A DNA stretch of 62,000 nt from Symbiodinium natans (GCA_905221605.1 CAJNDS010002453.1:87501-149500), one strand, 5' to 3'; positions 20,761-33,546 are shown, counted from the stretch's first letter. The notes: generated by a model not told the origin, from the sequence alone. Numbers and translations: made by a program.

Positions 20761-23300
20761 GGCGGCTTAACCCCCCCAATTGCGGCCAAGCATAACCAAC
20801 CCCTATCGTGAACAAACAGAGCGCCCGCGGCGTCCCATGGCCTCCAACTGGGCTGATGTTGCCAATGGCGGCTGCAAGCCTGCATTGACAAACACAAAAG
20901 TGCCGGGCACCAGGATATCAAAAATAGTATACGGCTGAAACTTGTACATTCTGATGCTCTTGTATTACTATTGCTATGATATCATGATATACCATGGCGG
21001 TAAGGCGCCTGTCACTAGCCAAGACAGCTCTGCAAACTCCCCAAGGTACTGCGACAGCCTGACTCTGCTCGAGGGGCTCCAGAAGGCACCGCCTGCACTG
21101 AGCATCGACTCCGCTCAGCCAAAGCAGACAAAACCTGAGACCCAGCGAAAGCCTGCACAAGACACTACCACTCCTACCGGTGCTCACGTCATGAGGGAGG
21201 TGAGTAGCTTTGCCTTCGCTCTTCTATTCTCCTGTGCTCTTGCTTCCAAGTGTGTACTGCCACGAAACAAAATCCAGCAGGACGTGGAGGAAGACGGCGT
21301 TTCTAGCACTTACATGATGGCATTCACCCGCAATGCCTTCTCCATCTGAGAGCGGAGCTCTGACAACGAGGCCTCAAGGTCACTTCCACGAGCTGGTGCC
21401 AAAGCGAGCCGATAACGTAGGAATAAGGATATGAAAATATAGCAATATGATAATATAGGAATATGGTGATATACTAAGTTACTAATGTAACACTAGAAAT
21501 TTAACACAGCATGGCTTAGGGTTTCAGGGCTCGTCTCCGACCGTCTCTGACCAACAATAACCACACAGCCAGCCTGCATAAGTTATGCCCCACTGCAGCA
21601 CTAAAGCAAATCTGGGAGCTATTGAGACTCCCAAACCATCCCAAAGCCGAGGCACCTGAACATGATGCAACGCAGGGTCTTCCTGCAGGCAGCAAAACTT
21701 TCTAACTAAGCTGCAGGCTTGCCGTATGGCAGCAAGCCAGTATGGAAAGCTCGCGCCAGTTTTGTGAACACATGGCACCGGCACCGCAACACTAGCAGGA
21801 GCCCCATTACACTTGTCAACGGGTCTCGATGTGCGGGCCTGGAGGGATCTGTCGATGGTCTGGCGTCTTTCAGGAACAAGACGCATCAGGCCGCGCCAGC
21901 AGCACTGGGAAGGACACCATCGGTTTGTTCGCTCCTGCTTGGTAGTGAGTGCTTCCAAGTCCGTCTGTGCCGTCGATGCCTGGACCACCAGTCCGTGTAA
22001 AGTGGGAACAAACTCCATGGGTTACTCCGTGTTCCCGCTGGACGATCGGCAAGATAGTGGCATTGGTTTGGCAAGGTCTTAGTGACAAACCGCCACGAAT
22101 CAACGGACCCGAGTAGTTTCAATGGCTTTCCCTGAAAACACTCCACCAGCAGCCTGCCTGCGCCATCACTCTCTCAGGAACTATGGACTCTGTCTGAACA
22201 GCTGACCTCGAGGATGGCTGTGACTGCTAGTGCACTTGCGACGTGCACATTGCTTCTTGATTCATGTTTGTCGGGCAATTGGGCGTCAGCTTTGCTATGT
22301 CCAGAACAGTACTTTGCCACAAGTGGTCCCCAGACATTCCAGATGCTGCAAACCGGATGGCTTACCGGAAATTCTGGGCGCAAGCTCCGATGACGAACAA
22401 GCTTGTCTGGGCCTCGCACAAGCCAGCTTTGAGAGCCTGCTGGGCGAGTTTTTGTCGGTTGTACGCACACGTACCAAAGTCATAATATGTTCTTTAAGAC
22501 CTTTCGGCAGCAACAGCCTCTCGCAACCAGACAATAGGAAAACAGGGTGGCCTTTCGGTCAATGACTATAGGATGTCGCCCGTCAGATCTACAGCCACTA
22601 TCATCAGCATTGTTGTCATGGAAGCCATCGTCATCTTGCTGGGAGGTACTTCAATCAGCCACCATCGCAAGGGAATGCGTCTTGATGTTGTGACTACGTA
22701 CCCCTTGCGCACACCCGCCCAGCGAATCCTCTTAAGTTTCCCAAACTGGGTTTCTCTGGTGGGTGCGGAAGCCTAGCAATTCATCTAAGGTACACAGAAG
22801 TAAAGTAAGGAGATGCAAGTCGCAACATTATGCGCTCGAATGCCAAAAGAGGAGCCATTACATTGAGGATTGAATGTAGATCCCATCATCATGCCAATCA
22901 GTGGGAGGGTCCCGTGCACTCGAGCCTGGTGTGGTGCTTCTCTGATACTTGCTGGGCAGTGGACCATGGCCGTGGGACTCCAATTCCGCTCGGCTGGCAC
23001 GCCAGCCCGGATGCTGACATCTTGACTGACCCAATTCCGCCACTGATGCCGGTCGTCGATGTCACAGTCACGAACCGTCAACATCATCCTAACCTTCATC
23101 CTCATTCGTCGTCGTGGATGACGCGATAGGGACCGCAATACTAGTCTACCGATGCCACAACATGCCGTCATGAATTGTCTCGCCCCTTACCACAAGTAGC
23201 AAAAGCCCGGTCAGTGCGCCTCAAAAGCAACGTCAGCTCGCGCCAGCTCATGTCCCCGAGCCTCGGCGTAGTGGGAAGGTCTCCGGCTTACTCCCACACG
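20761..23300. other. Gene-poor stretch, no recognised product
   Basis: Open frames up to 164 codons exist on both strands but lack domains. An AT-rich, weakly repetitive segment at 21415-21510 (aatatg, gatatg and atatagg words) holds no gene. A minus stretch near 21990-21880 (GPGIDGTDGLGSTHYQAG) is the most protein-like, with no supporting splice sites. Confidence 0.4.
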
Positions 23301-23303
23301 AGA

Positions 23304-23573
23304 AAGGGAAAAGAAAGAGACAGAGAGACAGAGAGACAGAGAGACAGAGAGACAGAGAGACAGAGAGACAGAGAGACAGAGAGACAGAGAGACAGAGAGA
23401 CAGAGAGACAGAGAGACAGAGAGACAGAGAGACAGAGAGACAGAGAGAGACAGAGAGAGACAGAGAGACAGAGAGACAGAGAGACAGAGAGACAGAGAGA
23501 CAGAGAGACAGAGAGACAGAGAGACAGAGAGAGACAGAGAGAGACAGAGAGAGACAGAGAGAGAGAGAGAGTG
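23304..23573. repeat. GAGAGACA octanucleotide microsatellite, long array
   Basis: About 270 nt of the same 8-mer unit as 1328-1527, in the same orientation, with 2-nt insertions (gagagagaca) in its later part. It keeps all frames open; the resulting long open frames are not genes. Confidence 0.95.
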
Positions 23574-23949
23574 ACAACGAACAAAACCCCGGACAAGAGT
23601 AATGAAGTGAACAAAAAAACCGAGTTTGCGCCCCAGGGTGCAAAAGAAAACAATTCCCTTCGAACTTGCTTGGGGACGCGTTGCTTGCAGCTGACTTTCT
23701 GGGATGCCCAATGGCTCTACAGTGGTTGAGCCCGGCCACGCCGCAGCTCCGCGCGACCGATGCCATGGATGCCTTCGAGGGGCCACTGCGCCGGTTCTTG
23801 TTTTTGAGATTTGCGCTTGGACAGCATGCGTGGAGTGGGCTGGCGGCCAGAGCCCTTCGACTTGAGGGCCAAATGAAGATGTTCTTTAGGCGTATGCCCC
23901 CGCCCCCCTTCTCAAAACGTCAAAGCCCCAGAAGATTGCCCCCTTGCGC

Positions 23950-25664
23950 CTCAAGGACGCCAAGGGACGCTGAGAGGCGCTCCACTTGCAGCCGCAAGGC
24001 ATCCTGCTCAGTGGGCTCCAATAATTCAATAACTTCTGCGAACTTCTCCAAACCCCTCAGAGTTGAACTGTGTTGACATAATTTGATGCCTCGCGCTTCT
24101 TTGACTCTGCAAGGTGTGAGGCCATCTGATGCACGGCCTGAAGTTGTGCTGAACTCGCTTGTCACTAGGCTGCGGGTCCGACTGTCTGAAGTCAACTTCG
24201 CAAACAACGTCAACAACTTCTCACAACTGGGCTTGTGCCATGGGAACCATCTTCAGTAAGTCACTGCGCTAAGATCTCAGCCACATCGTCAAGCTCATGT
24301 TGTTTGCGAGCTGCCTGTGCAAATCTGGCACGTGCTCTTTCAGCTACGAGAGAATCACCAAGAACCCCGAAAGAATCACCTGAGAAACCAATGCGAACAG
24401 CCCAAAGTGCTGTTCCAAATCGCGTCACGGCTAAATCCTAAACCCAAAACCCTGAACGGCCCTAAACTTAAGTTGTGTCATGATGTGACAGACGGGCCTG
24501 CAAGTCGCATTGAAGCTTGGTCACCTACCCGAGGACATGGTGAGCTTAGCAAGGCCTGGAGATTGCCACGAGGCGCCAGTGCTTCAGTGATGCGTGCCTG
24601 CTCACGAAGGCTTGTTCTTTCAGCCTTCGCAGTCGAGACTTGACATGCGGGCTGGAAGAAGACAAGATATGCGTCTACGCAAACGTCGAGCTGGAAGGCT
24701 GAAAGCACCCAACACAGTCGAACTGCCAGCGCTTCCTACACTCTTTCCTGCTAACCTCCGCCTCCTCCTCCTCCGCCCTCCACCGTCCGAGCGCATGACT
24801 ACCAGATTTTGCGTCATGCTGCGCTCCTTCACAGGCACATTGAGCACTGGAGCGGAGCAGCTGCTCAGGCCACACATGTGCGAAGAACTGTTCGACATGC
24901 AACTGACCAGGAAAAGTACAGCCCGCCCGATTGCACGGAAGTATGTGTGTTACGTGCCGATGCTTGGCAAGTAATCCTCCGTTATCCTCCTGTTTGCTGC
25001 GGCGTGTATCTTTGGTCCACGTCTTCCGAGGCCCGGTCAGCCAAAACGTTACTTGAGGGTTGGGGAGTTGAGGAGTTTAATGTTTGGCCTTGCGCTGTCG
25101 CACTGAGGGCTGGAATGAAACCTTTCGATGCTAGGGAAAACCCTCTTCCGAAGGAATTCTGTGGAACACGTCACGGATCCTAAAAAAGTAAAGTTCCGCG
25201 AAAGGGACCCCCTCCCAACCCCGAAAAACGCAAACCAAAAACCCGAACGAGCGATTTATCAGGAGTCGCTCGTGGCGCTCCCACCGACAAACAAGGTGCA
25301 TCGTAGTTGACTGCCAGTCCTCTTCAAGATGCTTGCGGGTTCTGGCCAACTCCTGGACCAGGTCCGCCTTGCTGTCATTTTTCATGCGCCGAGGGGAGGG
25401 AGGAACCAAGAAAGCACTGGTTACGGGCAATTTGAAAAAATGGGAAAGTACGTACCATGATGCCCGCCCGGAGCCTCCTCTTGAGCGGCGCTGGGACCTG
25501 CCAGGGAACCAGAACCACATGGCAAACCTTACAATCTTTACATAGCTGCCTACGTACAAGCTGCAAGCAGAACTGCGAAAGGAGTATGGCAAAGAGAAAG
25601 TGTAGTTTCCTGCAAGTGCCGAGTTGGCCTCATCGTCTAAGTCCGCATCCAACAGTCCAGGCAA
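23950..25664 (-). CDS. Candidate coiled-coil protein gene, multi-exon
   Basis: Several minus blocks share a helical, Glu/Lys/Arg-rich coiled-coil character. 25664-25620 contains LLDADLDDEANSAL. 25489-25440 follows CTGGCAG|GTC and ends at a canonical GTACGT donor. 25367 to about 25312 follows AGCAAG|GCG and reads ADLVQELARTRKHLEEDW. 24780-24700 contains RAEEEEAEVSRKECRKRWQ. 24640-24560 contains LREQARITEALAPRGNLQ. 24057-23950 follows CTGAG|G, reads EKFAEVIELLEPTEQDAL then VERLSASLGVLE, and ends at a GC donor. Phases between blocks are not all established, so the blocks may belong to one gene or two. No specific family is recognised. Confidence 0.5.
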
Positions 25665-25856
25665 GAAATTTGAAACGAGCAGCGACAGAGCTGTGTCTGC
25701 CTAACTTCTCCGGACTCTCACAACAAAAGCCTTCACCCCCCAAGCAAGTCCCAAATATTCCCAGGGGCCTGTGCGGCTGTCACGCCAGGCCGGGGCGCGC
25801 ACCGTCGCTCCAGGGCCGAACTCGGCGCGGAGTCAGTGAAGCTCAAAAACTTGATT

Positions 25857-25945
25857 CAAATAACTACACTAGTTTGCTTTTATTTTTGTATTGTATTGTT
25901 ATGGTACATTAGTATATACATCTAATACATTATTATTAAGGCCAC
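25857..25945. other. Short AT-rich patch
   Basis: About 90 nt of AT-rich sequence (ttttatttttgtattgtattg and tacattattattaagg), well below local G+C. It has no open reading frame like that of the AT-rich patch at 7236-7470. Confidence 0.6.
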
Positions 25946-26560
25946 GGGGGATCATTGTGCTGCTTCAGGTCCAAACTTGCAGCCGAGTCTCGTCGTCTCC
26001 GTTGTCAAAGAGCTTTCTGCGTAGGGTGTCCTCTGCTCCCGACAGAAGTCTCCAAGCTTCTGAGACCGACATGCCAAACCCAGCTCGGCCTGACCAGAAG
26101 GTTCCAAACAGGACCCCATCCTCGGCTCAGTATGGCCAAGTTAGCAGAGCCAAGCAGAAGGCAGAGCATAGGGTTTAAGATGGCACACCTTAGTTTCCGG
26201 CAGCTCCTCGGTCCGGAAGCTGGGAATCTGTGGGGTTGCCATCCTTGTCACACGAGGAGCAAGGGCGCAGACAGTCACACGGCTAGGAGGCGTCGGGAGC
26301 AGCGCCCGGGGGACGAAGAGCGGCTGCTGTCGGACATGCCTGTTGCTGGTGCAGGCTTTCAGCTTTGTCATTGACGCCTCCTCCCCACAAGTTGCCAGCA
26401 GATGCTGCCAAGCTGCCCCTGTCCATGAGGTGGCTGGCCAGTGCAACCGGCGCGCTTGTGCCGAGAAGCGCACTGTGGGCGGAAACACCAAGTAAAGATT
26501 TGAAGGTCGTTTGCATGTTGGGGAGTTGCCCTCAGCGCCCACAGCAGAACTCACAGAACC

Positions 26561-26636
26561 ACGCTCTGCCGTCCGAAATGACGGGATCAGTGACATCCAC
26601 GCTCTGCCGTCCGAAATGACGGGATCAGCGACATCT
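26561..26636. repeat. 38-bp direct tandem duplication
   Basis: The unit starting acgctctgccgtccgaaatg is present twice in a row (26561 and 26599) with two base differences near the end of the unit. It looks like a recent local duplication. Confidence 0.9.
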
Positions 26637-26639
26637 GCT

Positions 26640-27600
26640 CATTCGAATCAAGGGTTCTTGAAGGACTCTCTTTTTTCATCAGGCAAGCCGTCTGAGCAGC
26701 ACTGCTGCCCCATAATTACGCACAGAGCCCAGGGCAGTTGAGCAACCATGGGCATCCAAGCCATGCTGCCAATCCGCTCACTTGTGTGTTCGCTTGCGCT
26801 TTTTGGACCCAGGTGCCTCCCAAAACCCAGGATGCGAACACTTTTCATTCTTCGAGCACGCCCCCGGAGAGCCCCGGGAGCAACGCAGAGACTGATGGGG
26901 CGCAGGCGGCTTCCACGGTTTTCCTCTTTGTTGCACCTGAACAGAGGGCAACAGAGATCAACACGGAGCACTGTCAAGGCACTGTAGACTGAGCATGCAA
27001 TTGAATGTAAGTGCCGTGTTGGAAGTCCATTTTCGCATGAAAAAGGTACAATGCGTTTGCACAAAAAGCACCAAGGTGCTCAATCGAGCAGGCATCAAAA
27101 AGCTGAGCGTTGTTGCGCCCGCGCAGCTGCCCGACGCATCCAGCCACATTATGGGTACGGCATCGTCGAAAATACGACCAACATTGTGGCATCACAGTCT
27201 GCTAACCAGGATGCAAGCTACAGATAATGTTGAGATTCACGCGATGAATGGTACTAATTGCCGCATCTCGCTGCAGCTGGTACGTCGCTCGCTGCAAAAG
27301 TTTAAATCTTGAGACGATATGTCGAGACCGCGGCTGGGAGTCGTAACATGTCACAGATGCGGCTGATACCGAATGGCTACGCCAGCTACATCATGCTACG
27401 CCATGCACGATGGACAATCTCCTTCTTGGTCGCTAGCAGCTTCAGAGTTGGGCATGAAAAAAAGCGCCAAGCTCCCGTCTAGCTGTTCGATGCATTCATA
27501 TTGACACCGTCAAGAGTACGAGTACGTCTAGCTTCGCTGTACAAGGATTGAGTCGCATGCTGTTGACCAGCAATGCCTGCTAGACTCGCTACATATGGCC
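26640..27600. other. No gene recognised
   Basis: Open frames up to 138 codons occur on both strands, with no domain and no consistent splice sites. Confidence 0.4.
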
Positions 27601-27622
27601 AGCTGACTGCTTGGACCCCTGC

Positions 27623-28766
27623 TCAATGCTGGCGAATGTCACGGTGGTCTTCCAGAGATGTGGCTATGGTCAAGTCTCCAATAGATGTACGTGGGGTTAG
27701 TTTAAAGAGAGAATGTTCCAAATGCTCTATGAAGGGTTCAAGCAGACTGATGGCCTCAACTCGTTGCAAAGCCTGAAGCCACGGGAGCATCCCGGACCCG
27801 TAATTGTGTACCATATTCACCCCTCAAGCTCACTCGGTTCTGTCACTTTCGATTGGGAATTCTCTTTAGAATCTTGCAGCTGCTCCTGAATGGGCTACGA
27901 CGGCTACACGCAATGAACAATCACATTACATCATGCTTGGTCATCGCTGCTCGTTGGCAGCTCGAGACCGCCCTCAGAGTGGCGGAAGTGTCACTCAAAG
28001 AAGCAACCGCCATGTGTCAGAATGGTCATGTCATCAAGAACGCTTTCAACCTGAAGTAGTGTCAGTTTCTGCGTGAAGCAGCACCAAGGTGCCCACACAT
28101 CTTAAAGCGAACTAATTTCGTGTACGATTCTATGCAGCTTTTGGAACCATCCAGCCACCTGCCGGGTAATTGCTAGTGTGCCCTGCACCAGGGCTTGCAT
28201 CACACTCTCTTCACCAGCCCCGCCACTGGCAGATGTGGCTGATTTGGACCCGGTCGCCACGGAAACTAACAGCTGACACACCACGGCTTGCGTCCTAAGC
28301 CCAAGTTAATGGGACGGTGAGAAAAATAGCATGACAATCATTGTCGGAAGACCGCATCCGATGTCATGCACAGCAGCCTTGACACCTAAAACTCATGTAA
28401 CCATTCAAACTCATCGGCAGATGCGGCCATCCACAGAGGCTACACTTGGTGTAAAATAAATGCGGTCCAAGGCAGTCTCATGGTCATGGCTTTGCTCCTG
28501 GCGGCACCACTCAGCAGAGACTTGCCGTGCAACCTTCAGCATGCCTGCACAACTGTTCGGCTTCGGGTCAATTAAGGGGGGGAGGGGAGGGCATGTATCA
28601 ATCTGTGACTCAATGCATCAGAACCTCGGACAGCTCGGGCAAACTTGCACCACTGTCCTTGAGAGGCCCTGAAGACCGATGATGTCCGAAGGCCAGCTAG
28701 CAACGCCCTCACGGCACGAACCTGCAAGGCCGGAAAATCGCTGAACTTGACAGCAACACAAAGCAT
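27623..28766 (-). CDS. Candidate multi-exon gene, unidentified, helical
   Basis: Minus blocks in order: 28766-28580 with VKFSDFPALQVRAVRALLAG and SQGQWCKFARAV; 28270-28110 with EESVMQALVQGTLAITRQVA and GWFQKLHRIVHE; about 28048-28010 with VESVLDDMTILTH after ACTTCAG|G; and 27800-27623 with LPWLQALQRVEAISLLEPFI and EHLEHSLFKLTPRTSIGDL. Composition suggests an alpha-helical protein. I do not recognise it. At 27940-28059 the plus strand is also open (ETALRVAEVSLKEATAMCQ), so that block is ambiguous. Confidence 0.45.
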
Positions 28767-29009
28767 TCAAGATGCTACGAGCAGACGATCGTCAAAACGC
28801 ACACAAAGCGGCCTTTGCTACAAGGCGTCGTTGGAGTCCTGTTCCAGAAGATTCCGTGCACGGAGTTCCTGGGAAACAGTCAAGGCTGCCCCAGATCCGA
28901 CTGGTGTACTAGTTACTAGCCTGCCAGAGCAGCCTCTAGGCTCTCTTGTGGTTCGCTGTGGTCCCTTCCGCAACTGCGCACCTCTTTCAGTCTTTCTGTT
29001 GAGGACTTG

Positions 29010-30341
29010 TCAGGCAACTGTCTGTGAGGAAGGGTGCTGCGCGGCAGCTTGACACGTACAAAGCTCGAGAAGAAGGTATCGAAGATGCACTACACGCGAC
29101 TGTGAGTCCAATGGGGGCAGTACCATGTTACATACGACCCATCTAAAACGTTTTGATCGAGAGAGGAATGCGGCCGTGGCACCAGCATTTGCCCAAGTTG
29201 CGTAAGCGTCTTGCCTGCTGCGAGATGATGAGTGGTCCGGCACAATCCCCATCATTCGGCCGACTGGCTGGCCATCACAGCTGCCCTCACTGACGTCACG
29301 GAGGTTCCGGAGCACTTGTTGGAATTCTTCTGCATCCAAGCAATACACTCTCCGCACTCGGCTGGAAGAAGAGGTGTGGTTGCCCCGCGGGGCAACACGA
29401 CGGGACGTTTTGCCCTGACTGGCACAAACAGAGCTAGAATCGGTCACTTTGCATTCTAACGCCATCATGCCCACGTCCTTCTTGTGCCCTTGGGCCACAT
29501 CTGCAGATCAAGTAACCAGGCAGCTGCACGGTCTCCGAGTCTAGCGGCTAGCGCTACAGGGTACTCCACCAGTTCAACCGACATCGCAACCAATTCAAGG
29601 TGCCTCCACGTGTGAACATGAGCTTGCTGTCGCTGGACTTTGCAGCATTAAACGCAAACCTGAGACAAGCTGTGACGTCTTTGGAGGTGTGAAGTTTTTT
29701 GAGGGAAGACTATAGTGTAGTCGATTCAGAGACAAGTGAAGTTCTACTCAGACTCATGATCACTCTTGGCTTCACCGAAGTAGACACGCGCGCTCAACAA
29801 CCGTCTGGCAAGTGGGCTCCAGCCTGTTCTGCGCATCTCCTGCATGCCACACCGATCGTAACCAATGACAGTCTGGGACTGGCCCTCGTCCGGTCTCCTG
29901 TGAACTTCTTCAACCCGGCAGGGTCTTTCACACGCTTCTGAACGATGTACTTGCACATGGCGCCACGCGCCTGGCCAGCGAAGGTTTTATAACTTCTCAA
30001 ACCCATGTCGATCTAAGGACTGACTTCTTAAAGCACGTGGCCACATCATCTGCCGAACCTTTGCGGTATTCAGAATCTGCCTGCTTCACCAAGCTTGAGG
30101 GCCCTGCGAAATCGCAGGTGATGACTTTCACGCCTTCAGAAATGCTCAATGCCACTTCGGGGCCGCATTTTCGGCTCGCATGGCGATTACGATGACATCC
30201 AATGTCCAAAGAATCCTGCTCTTGATGGATATGCGACTCCACCGGACTTCTTTTTGCAACTTCTCTTGGCATTTTGCTGCTTATAATGTCGAGGCACGCG
30301 ACAGCCATTTGGCGCTGTGCGCACGTTGTTCTTGGAAACAT
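29010..30341 (-). CDS. Candidate multi-exon gene, unidentified
   Basis: Minus blocks: 30170-30000 with EVALSISEGVKVITCDFAG and KQADSEYRKGSADDVATCF; about 29965-29890 with CKYIVQKRVKDPAGLKKFTG; 29810-29745 with RLLSARVYFGEAKSDHES; 29350-29240 with CLDAEEFQQVLRNLRDVSEG and QPVGRMMGIVPDHS. Base usage is regular and the strand agrees with neighbours. No family is recognised, and exon ends were not proved by phase. Confidence 0.45.
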
Positions 30342-30847
30342 TGGGGCTTGCCGCTGGCTGCCAGGGTCAGTGTATTAAAATTAGCTGTACAGGCTGTACA
30401 TGACCTAACTCAACATAATGGAATCGCTCGACGCCGCGAGGCGCGTCCATTTCGCTACCAAACATGCAGTCGGCCAACGCACCAATCATTAGCCCTCAGC
30501 TGTGTCTCCCGGAATGCTCGTGCTGACACGGAACCTCCGGGCTAGTGAACCTGAGGAGCCCTCGACGCCAGTGCGCGGTCAAATGAATTCATGCCTGGGA
30601 AGTTGTCTCTGGGATCCTTTCAGATCCACGGCAACCCTCATTCCTGCTTGATTTCCTTGATTGGCCTTCGGCAAAGATTGTGCCAGCCACGCCGCAATGC
30701 AAAACCACCAGCCAGGACCTGGGCGCTTGCGTGGATGTGCACTGCAAAATCACACTTGGTCGTACTGCAGGCAGCGGTTCTTAATCGTCTGGCATTCGCA
30801 GAGCATGGACATTGCATCGGCAAACGAGGCCTGACTATGCTTGACTA

Positions 30848-31096
30848 TCATTCTCTGCCACACACACACACAAAGCAACGTCTGGAATCGAGCATGATTC
30901 TGTCGTGCCGCTCGCTACCGCCTTTCCTTTGCCGGTTTGTTCGTGCCACCAGTTCTACCCAGTGCGCGGGAATCCGGGAAGCTGAGTCCAATACTGGCAA
31001 GCCATAGCACAGGTACGCCAAGGCAACGAAGGTCCAGGGGCCGACCTGTGCATGACTGGCAGAATCCAGTGCTGTGCACACGCACCCGCTTTGCAC
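30848..31096 (-). CDS. Candidate exon with a membrane segment
   Basis: The minus frame contains a hydrophobic stretch (VGPWTFVALAYLCYGLPVL) followed by a basic segment (ELVARTNRQRKGG), as in a membrane-spanning helix with a cytosolic flank. It is unidentified, and both ends run into unclear sequence. Confidence 0.3.
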   Translation of the reverse strand: MQSGCVCTALDSASHAQVGPWTFVALAYLCYGLPVLDSASRIPAHWVELVARTNRQRKGGSERHDRIMLDSRRCFVCVCGRE

Positions 31097-31186
31097 TATC
31101 GAAACACAACTGCGCAGGGCATTGTATCAGCATAGTTTAGGTGTGTATCAATAGTACACTGACAGCCGCTCTGTGCAAAGCTTGTG

Positions 31187-31763
31187 TCATCCTCCACAGT
31201 AGAAACCGAATTTCCACCGAAAATTCGTGCGCTTCGCAATACAAACATAAACATGGCTCTGGTACTGGGACGGCACTTTATTGAAATTTCTGCGTGCGAC
31301 GAAAGCTAGCGGAAGCCTCGCAGCAAACGGATCGAGAATGGAGGAGAGCGGAAACTGCGCTCGCATCAAAACCCCCCCCCGAACCCAAACCCCCCCCACT
31401 GAGTCGTGAACTAGTGCCAGTAGGGACTGGAATCGTTTTGGTTCTTGTCCTCCCTCACCATCCGCCTCGATAGCCTCTGGGCGTTCTGCCGCTCTCTCGT
31501 CACCCATTCGTCCGCAGATTCCGGGGTCATTATTCGGCCGTCACAGGAATCATGGTCGCGTCTTGAATCGCAGGCTCCCGGCGGAAGTAGGTCAGACCAA
31601 CAAGGTTAGTAGCGAAGCGTAATGGCTCCAACCGGGCGTCGCCTTGGAGTTTCGGCTTCCACGTCCACCGGCCTGTACAGCCTTCGCGGCCCTCACTCCT
31701 CCTCGTGCTCGGGCGGTGATCAAAAGGCCACATAATCCAAACAAGTTTGAGTAGACAGACCAA
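31187..31763 (-). CDS. Candidate 3' exons, unidentified
   Basis: Two minus frames overlap at about 31530 and both look coding. One reads WTWKPKLQGDARLEPLRFAT and YFRREPAIQDATMIPV before a stop. The other reads IMTPESADEWVTRERQNAQR and MVREDKNQND before a stop at about 31410. A third frame (31507-31187) is also open. Only one can be right; a small intron or a sequence error would reconcile the first two. No family is recognised. Confidence 0.3.
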
Positions 31764-32439
31764 GCAGGCGCCGCCGCTTTGTAGGCCCCCGTGAGGACAA
31801 AGTTCAAAAAGAGGCAGCGCGAACTCACATTTTGGACCCTAAGCTCCCAGGATGAAGCCTTGCAACTGAAATCCACAATGCGCGGGTGACGTTCGGCTTT
31901 GCAAACTATTCCAGCGTCGGACCGCCATCAGAGATGGCTTGCCACATCCATGCACGGGATCTCAAAGTTGCTGCTCTTGCTGTTCTAACGTAGTCCTCTA
32001 GCCGAACCATCCAGGCGGGCAACAGTTCGGCTTACTTTGATTTGTCGCCAGTGGCGTCGCATTGCTGCGGAGAAGTGGCGGACAAGAAATCCCCCTTTTG
32101 AGAACTTCATCATATCCTTGGCTCGTCATCTTGGAAGGGCCTGTTTCTCTTCGTCCAAGGGTTTCCCGAAGTGGCACACATCGTGTCAAAGGCCACACCA
32201 GCCCACGACTGTCCGGGCGGAATCACCTGATCTCTATTTACTGGCCAAGACTCTCGCGACGTCCAGCTGCACTTGCAGACCGTGCGGGCTGACCCCAAAT
32301 CCGCCGAGGCCTCGGGCCGGAGGTGTATAGGTTGTCAGAACAGGCACCCCCCTCCAAATCCTCCCCCCACACCCAAAGCCACTTTTCGGACCCCTTTTTT
32401 TGCCTCAAATGGGTACCCCCCCCAAGCAAACCGGGGTCC

Positions 32440-32745
32440 GCAAGCGACGGTTCACCCCCCCACCCCCCCAACCCCCACCCCCCCCCCCCCAACCCCCCCC
32501 CCCAACCCCCCCCCACCCCACCCCCAACCCCCCCCCCAACCCCCCCCCCAACCCCCCCCCCCACCCCCCCCCCCCCCCCCCCCACCCCCCCCCAACCCCC
32601 ACCCCCCAAAACCCCCCCCCCAACCCCCGCCCAACCCCCCCCCCAACCCCCCCACCCCCCACCCCCCCCCCCCACACCCCTACCCCTCCCCCCCCCTTGC
32701 CCTGCCCCCCTTCCCCCCCCACTCCCCCTACGCCCCTGAGGGGCC
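32440..32745. repeat. C-rich tract of about 300 nt
   Basis: Nearly pure runs of C broken by single or double A. The minus strand is therefore G-run DNA able to form G-quadruplexes. The Pro-rich plus frames and Gly-rich minus frames across it (up to 186 codons) are artefacts of composition. Confidence 0.95.
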
Positions 32746-32784
32746 TGGCTCAACCCTACGATCAATCCAAGCCGAACCGTCTTG

Positions 32785-32905
32785 AACCCTACTCCCAAAA
32801 AACCCTAAACCCCAAAGCGTGAACCTTGAGCCCTAAGCCCTCAATCCTAAACTAAACCATAAACCATAAACCCGGAACCCTAAACCCTAAACCCTATACC
32901 CAACC
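32785..32905. repeat. Interstitial telomere-like CCCTAAA array
   Basis: Variants of ccctaaa and cataaacc repeat through the segment, ending in aaccctaaaccctaaaccct near 32877-32896. It directly follows the C-rich tract. Confidence 0.85.
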
Positions 32906-33160
32906 CTTATTGCTTGGGGTCCAGCGACTTGGGCGCTGCGGAATCACCATGCTCACGCGGATGCGCTGGGCCGGGCCGAGGCGGGTCGCGTAGCGTTAAA
33001 ATTACGATCACGCCTTCATGTCCGATGAACCCCCACAGACCACAACGCGCACAGAGACTGTCTGACAAAAGCCTAAGCATTCCTTGCGTGGCATGAGATT
33101 TAGACCCCGTATGGCCACCGCCACCAGCACCTCCCACTTTCAGCTTTAGCTTCAGGTCCT

Positions 33161-33180
33161 ACACACACACACACACACAC
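33161..33180. repeat. CA dinucleotide microsatellite
   Basis: Ten CA units. Two further short (CA)n runs occur at 30861-30872 and 34140-34156. Confidence 0.95.
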
Positions 33181-33546
33181 TCCTCACAGGCTCGTTGTGC
33201 TGCTTGCGCTTCTACACTTGCCATGCGGGGGCCGATGAGGATGAGCAAGGGAGCGACAAACAGCGGCCGCCTTCCAGTGCAGCGAGCTGTACGAGTCTTC
33301 CCGCGGAAAGGCCTTGCAAACAGGGCCAAAATGGGACCGCATCTTGCTCTCACAGCCGTTCCCTCGTGTCCCTACAGGCGTTCCCCGACATACAGTAGAC
33401 AGTTCTAGAAGAATCTTAGCGTGACCTCAACCCAGAAAAACCCTCGCGGGCGTGGACATGGCCTTTCCCCTCAAAGCATCGCGCACAGCATGGGTTCCCC
33501 GATGTTCCAGCATTATGTGCACTTCTGCGCACTTCTAGTGTTCGGC

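Noticed and set aside
23175-23786. Open frames of up to 191 codons with Arg/Glu/Asp or Ser/Leu repeats
   Set aside because: Same microsatellite artefact as at 1328-1527.
32238-32822. Pro-rich (plus) and Gly-rich (minus) proteins of up to 186 residues
   Set aside because: They follow from runs of C with single A in a homopolymer-like tract, open in all frames.
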